From NCBI GenBank assembly GCA_017608025.1, contig JAFCGM010000004.1, positions 26,744 through 90,743 of the forward strand: a stretch of DNA of 64,000 bases. The letters are read 5' to 3'. Within the stretch, counting starts at the first letter, position 1. Every line of letters starts with the position of its first letter. The position numbers and the translations under genes are program-made. The notes under the pieces were generated by a model, which was given only the letters and a program-made list of their open reading frames with translations, made no database searches and was not told the DNA's origin. This document shows, one piece after another, positions 61,048-64,000 of this stretch. The stretch comes from Candidatus Pacearchaeota archaeon (GTDB lineage Archaea > Nanobdellota > Nanobdellia > UBA10117 > JABICX01).

Positions 61048-61545
61048 ATGATGCCAAAAAAAGGAATAACGCCTATTATCGCAGTTGTTTTGCTTCTTAT
61101 GATGACCATTGCTGGGGCTGCAGCAGCTTTTTTCTGGTTTGTCAGAATGCAGTCTGAATTGCAGGGAGGAACAGAAACCTATAATGAAGACCTCAGCACA
61201 AGAATGTCTTCCAGAATTGAAGTTGCAAGCACTGACGCAAATACAACAGAAGTTGTTTTGTATTTGCAAAACAAAGGAACAAAAACAATAAGCTTGGATG
61301 ATACAGATATAACTATGATTTTAAAGGACTCAAATAATGATGTTATCTGCTCTTCAAAACTGAATGATAGTACCAATCTTGAATGTAGCAGCGGATGCGG
61401 AACATCTGAAGAACTAACAAAAAATGAAATTCAAGCAATAACTGTTAATTTTGGTACAGGATGCTCTATAAGCTCTAATTCATTGTATTACTACACAATT
61501 GACTTTGGGGGAGAAACAGCAACAGGAGGTAGATTTAACACCTAA
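61048..61545 (+). CDS. Type IV pilin
   Basis: 165 residues. MPKKGITPIIAVVLLLMM is a class III leader plus hydrophobic helix of the archaeal pilin N-terminal domain; cleavage would be after KKG. The outer domain has three or four cysteines (CSSKL, CSSGCG, CSI). It shares exactly 80 bp with the pilin gene at 62390. First of a series of pilin genes that probably use the assembly ATPase and platform of the same genome. Confidence 0.88.
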   Translation: MMPKKGITPIIAVVLLLMMTIAGAAAAFFWFVRMQSELQGGTETYNEDLSTRMSSRIEVASTDANTTEVVLYLQNKGTKTISLDDTDITMILKDSNNDVICSSKLNDSTNLECSSGCGTSEELTKNEIQAITVNFGTGCSISSNSLYYYTIDFGGETATGGRFNT

Positions 61546-61546
61546 A

Positions 61547-61786
61547 ATGGCAAAGCAAGGTTTTTTCCAAACAATTGAAAAGAAATTGCACATAAACAAA
61601 ATTCAGTTTGTTTTGTTTGTGATTTTAGTTGTATGGAGCATAGCAGTATTTTCGTTATTGAAAACTGCTCTTGTAAACAACCCATATAGTATAATTACAT
61701 GGACATCTCTAAACACAATTTTCACTGGCTTTTCAAGTTTGGCACTGGTTATAATTGCCATTATTCTTGTAAACAAGGTTCGCTAA
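61547..61786 (+). CDS. Two-helix small membrane protein in the pilin cluster
   Basis: 79 residues from ATG 61547, one base after the pilin stop; a longer frame overlapping the pilin is less likely. Two hydrophobic segments (IQFVLFVILVVWSIAVFSLL and FSSLALVIIAIILV) with a short loop between. Coupled to the pilin, so maybe an assembly or partner protein. No family recognised. Confidence 0.65.
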   Translation: MAKQGFFQTIEKKLHINKIQFVLFVILVVWSIAVFSLLKTALVNNPYSIITWTSLNTIFTGFSSLALVIIAIILVNKVR

Positions 61787-61872
61787 ACACCTTGTTTTTG
61801 TTTTTTAATTTCTACTAGTTCTTATTTAAAATCTCAAAAGATTTATATGCTTCAAGCAACATATTTTAAATT

Positions 61873-62334
61873 ATGTCAAAACATAATTCTAACAACACAG
61901 ATGATTATGAACTAATGCCAGTCAAGCCAATACATGACTTAAAAAGAGAGTTTCAGTCTCTTCGCGATTTCCTAAAAAAAGAGAACTCTGCATCAAAGAT
62001 ACTTGTAAAGCACATGAACCTTGACATTCATCTCCAAAAAAAGCTTGACAAAATGATGGAACATCAGGAAAAGCTAAGAAAACGGCTTGACAAAATAACA
62101 AATTATTTTGAACAGGCAATTGATGAAGAAGAGGAAGAAAGAAAAACAGAATCGCAATTGCTTTTAGCAAGAATCGAAGAACTGTCTGAGCAAAACAAAA
62201 ACCTTCACAACAAAATTGACCTTCTTATGAATCACAAGCAAGACATAATAACAAAAATTCAGGACATAAAAACAAGCATTCCAAAAATGCCGGGAAGTTA
62301 CTTACTAAAATACCGGCGAACCAAAAATATGTAA
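61873..62334 (+). CDS. Coiled-coil protein in the pilin cluster
   Basis: 153 residues, no membrane helix. One long charged coiled coil (about 20-135) with leucine heptads and a basic tail (KYRRTKNM). Own promoter (TTTATATGC about 23 bp before the start). Placed between pilin genes, so possibly a cytoplasmic scaffold for the pilus base, in the manner of the coiled-coil genes at 10883-11906 near the ATPase. Inference only. Confidence 0.65.
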   Translation: MSKHNSNNTDDYELMPVKPIHDLKREFQSLRDFLKKENSASKILVKHMNLDIHLQKKLDKMMEHQEKLRKRLDKITNYFEQAIDEEEEERKTESQLLLARIEELSEQNKNLHNKIDLLMNHKQDIITKIQDIKTSIPKMPGSYLLKYRRTKNM

Positions 62335-62389
62335 AAAAGATAAATTTAATATATAGTAATTACTATTTAAAACTACAAAGGTGCAACAA

Positions 62390-62920
62390 ATGTTGAAAAA
62401 CAGAAAATCCTTAAGTCCTATTATTGCTGTTATATTAATTTTAATGATGACCATTGCTGGGGCTGCAGCAGCTTTTTTCTGGTTTGTCAGAATGCAGTCT
62501 GAATTGCAGGGAGGAACAGAAACTTACAGCGATGAACTAAGTGAAAAAATTTCATCAAGAATTGAAATAACTGAAGCAGAAGGAAAAACAACATATAATT
62601 TAACACAAGAAGATGCATGGAATGCAAACGCAACACTCTATCTTCAAAATAGGGGCACAAAAACAATTTCAATTAATGACTCTAAAATAACTGCAATTTT
62701 GCGACAAGATGGAAACACAGTTTGCTCTGGAGTTGCAAATGTAAATCCAATAAAATGCATATCTGGCTGCACAGGAACAATAAAAGAAAATGAATTAATT
62801 CAAATAATTATGGAATTTAATGCAACAACTTGCAATGCTAATGAAGGAAGATATAAATTAACTCTTGACTTTAATGGTGAAACATCAACAGCAAAAGAGT
62901 TTGATATAAAAGAACTTTAA
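62390..62920 (+). CDS. Type IV pilin
   Basis: 176 residues from ATG 62390, with AGGTG seven to eleven bases upstream. Leader LKNRKSLSPIIAV with SLSP at the helix start; the helix region is identical to the 61048 pilin at DNA level. Outer domain Cys-containing (CSGVA, CISGCTG, CNANE). The next pilin begins six bases after its stop. Confidence 0.85.
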   Translation: MLKNRKSLSPIIAVILILMMTIAGAAAAFFWFVRMQSELQGGTETYSDELSEKISSRIEITEAEGKTTYNLTQEDAWNANATLYLQNRGTKTISINDSKITAILRQDGNTVCSGVANVNPIKCISGCTGTIKENELIQIIMEFNATTCNANEGRYKLTLDFNGETSTAKEFDIKEL

Positions 62921-62925
62921 AAGTA

Positions 62926-63471
62926 ATGAAATTTTCTAGCTTAAATAAAAACAAAGGAATAACCCCAATAATTGCAGTTGTATTGCTTCTCATGATGGTT
63001 GTAGCTGGAGCTTCAGCAGCTTTTTTCTGGTTTATTAGAATGCAGTCTGAAATTCAGAGCGGAACAGAGCAATACCAGGAAAATGTTTATGAAAAAATTT
63101 CATCAAGCCTGAGCTGGGAAAATTCAGATTATGATGACTCAACAGGACTTCTAACATTTTACATCCAAAACACTGGAAACCTAAAAATACCGGTTAAAAA
63201 CACAACAGCAGAGCCTACAACATTCTGGATTATAAAGGATTCTGACCAAACAACTGTCTGTTCAACAAAGTGGGATGCAGTTTATCCAAATCCGCCTTGC
63301 ACATACGGCTGCGGAGAAAACACTAAAATACAAATCGGAGAAACAAAAGAAATAAGAATTAACATAAGCAATTCAGAGTGTAATGTTTCAAGTTACAGCT
63401 CAAATGATATATTCTATGTAAGTATTTATTTCAGTGGAAAAGCAAATGTTGCAGGAACATTTGAAAAATGA
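62926..63471 (+). CDS. Type IV pilin
   Basis: 181 residues. Leader NKNKGITPIIAVVLLLMM with KG cleavage site, then FFWFIRMQSEIQSGTE, and an outer domain with CSTKW, CTYGCG and CNVS. More diverged from the other two than they are from each other. Overlaps the next pilin gene by ATGA. Confidence 0.87.
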   Translation: MKFSSLNKNKGITPIIAVVLLLMMVVAGASAAFFWFIRMQSEIQSGTEQYQENVYEKISSSLSWENSDYDDSTGLLTFYIQNTGNLKIPVKNTTAEPTTFWIIKDSDQTTVCSTKWDAVYPNPPCTYGCGENTKIQIGETKEIRINISNSECNVSSYSSNDIFYVSIYFSGKANVAGTFEK

Positions 63472-63950
63472 TTTTAAGCAATAAATCACTAACAGAAGCT
63501 TTATCTGTCTTTATAATTATGCTAATGCTAATTATAATTTCTACTGCAACATTCACATGGATTACTAGAATACAAGACACAACAATAACTAAAACAAATA
63601 GTTTCACAAATGAATTAGAAAGAAAAATGACTTCTGGAATTGAAATCCTTGACGAAGTTTATGATGGAAAAACCCTTCATGTTTTTATTAAAAACAATGG
63701 CAACAATATTGTTCCAGTAAAAAACAAAACAAGTATCATCTTGTACAGTCAAAATCAAATAATTTGTTCAAGAGATTCATCAAGATTAATTTGTCCTCAG
63801 GGATGTGAAACAAATTTGGTTCCAGGAGAATCAAGAAGAATAGATATTTTATTAAATGAAGATTGCGACATTTCAGATTATATAGGAATAATAAAATACA
63901 AACTTGATTTTGGTGGATTAGTTGGTGTTGCAGCGCAATTCGAAAAATAA
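63468..63950 (+). CDS. Type IV pilin-like protein, atypical leader
   Basis: 160 residues. Starts ILSNKSLTEALSVFIIMLML: basic leader and long helix, but SLTEA replaces the common GITPI. Outer domain again has the CSRD, CPQGCE and CDIS pattern, so it is a member of the same family, perhaps a minor pilin. Start overlaps the preceding stop (ATGA). Confidence 0.82.
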   Translation: MILSNKSLTEALSVFIIMLMLIIISTATFTWITRIQDTTITKTNSFTNELERKMTSGIEILDEVYDGKTLHVFIKNNGNNIVPVKNKTSIILYSQNQIICSRDSSRLICPQGCETNLVPGESRRIDILLNEDCDISDYIGIIKYKLDFGGLVGVAAQFEK

Positions 63951-64000
63951 AGCAGTTCAAAGCATAATAGCAGTACTTCTTTTAACCCTTCTTCTAATAT
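63925..64000 (+). CDS. Start of a further pilin-like gene, cut by the window edge
   Basis: A frame opens at GTG 63925 (TTG 63922 and TTG 63928 are alternatives; TAG is directly upstream) and reads QRNSKNKAVQSIIAVLLL to the edge. KNKAVQSIIAVLLLTLLLI has the form of a pilin leader and helix. It overlaps the end of the previous gene by 26 bases. Confidence 0.55.
   Translation, partial: MLQRNSKNKAVQSIIAVLLLTLLLI

Larger units (their letters stand above)
61099..62523. repeat. 80-bp identical segment in two pilin genes
   Basis: 61099-61178 and 62444-62523 are identical over 80 bp, covering the hydrophobic helix and the conserved FFWFVRMQSELQGGTET part. The flanks, both upstream and downstream, differ strongly. 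Confidence 0.95.

Overview
The window is archaeal, AT-rich and densely coded. The evidence is the gene content: archaeal DnaG primase, FEN1, class I CCA-adding enzyme, diphthine synthase, Trm5, TruD, EF-1beta with its small zinc-ribbon partner, an Rqc2-type NFACT protein, a Methanococcus-style S-layer protein, archaeal type IV pilins and a tRNA-Trp with a bulge-helix-bulge intron. Small genes, many short uncharacterised membrane proteins and the gene set suggest a DPANN archaeon of the Nanoarchaeota/Woesearchaeota/Pacearchaeota kind; that placement is inference.

Layout. (1) 1-10.7 kb, minus strand: a type IV pilus-like assembly operon, with a secretion ATPase, a TadC/ArlJ-like membrane platform, then tiny one-helix pilin-like proteins, two Cys-rich membrane-anchored proteins and one large protein split by a frameshift. 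(2) 10.9-11.9 kb, plus: two coiled-coil genes, one with an AT-hook tail. (3) 12.0-17.5 kb, minus: five genes, four of which share one membrane module. (4) 17.5-26.9 kb: mostly translation and repair genes (DphB, Trm5, tRNA-Trp, TrpRS, FEN1, TruD, EF-1beta) with a family 2 glycosyltransferase and membrane proteins. (5) 27-32 kb: S-layer protein with a good terminator, a winged-helix regulator, a lamin-tail protein. (6) 32-36 kb: Pro-rich coiled-coil gene, Rqc2 homologue, tRNA-Val, tRNA-Leu. (7) 36.4-41.7 kb, minus: SMC, ScpA, a SemiSWEET-like protein and ScpB. (8) 41.9-47.0 kb, minus: an accessory operon of V4R protein, FIST protein, LuxE/PaaK-like adenylating enzyme, LuxC/ALDH-like reductase, an unknown protein and a winged helix. 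(9) 47-54.5 kb: winged-helix/nuclease-like protein, CPA2 antiporter, CCA enzyme, Trm9-like methyltransferase, a dead DUF1653 gene, DnaG, a degraded Toprim protein. (10) 54.6-64 kb: two Cys-rich PKD surface proteins and a run of type IV pilins continuing past the window edge.

The strongest unexplained structure is a set of short AT-rich hairpins in the intergenic regions. At about ten places a hairpin sits between the true end of a gene, tRNA or promoter and a second, truncated copy of that same end (21-66 bp, sometimes diverged but still protein-like). These hairpins also supply stop codons to two genes. The accessory LuxE/LuxC/FIST/V4R operon and the four-member membrane module are the other main candidates for undescribed biology.

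Several starts given here are inferred from Shine-Dalgarno-like sequences or family length. All family assignments come from reading motifs by eye, with no database search.
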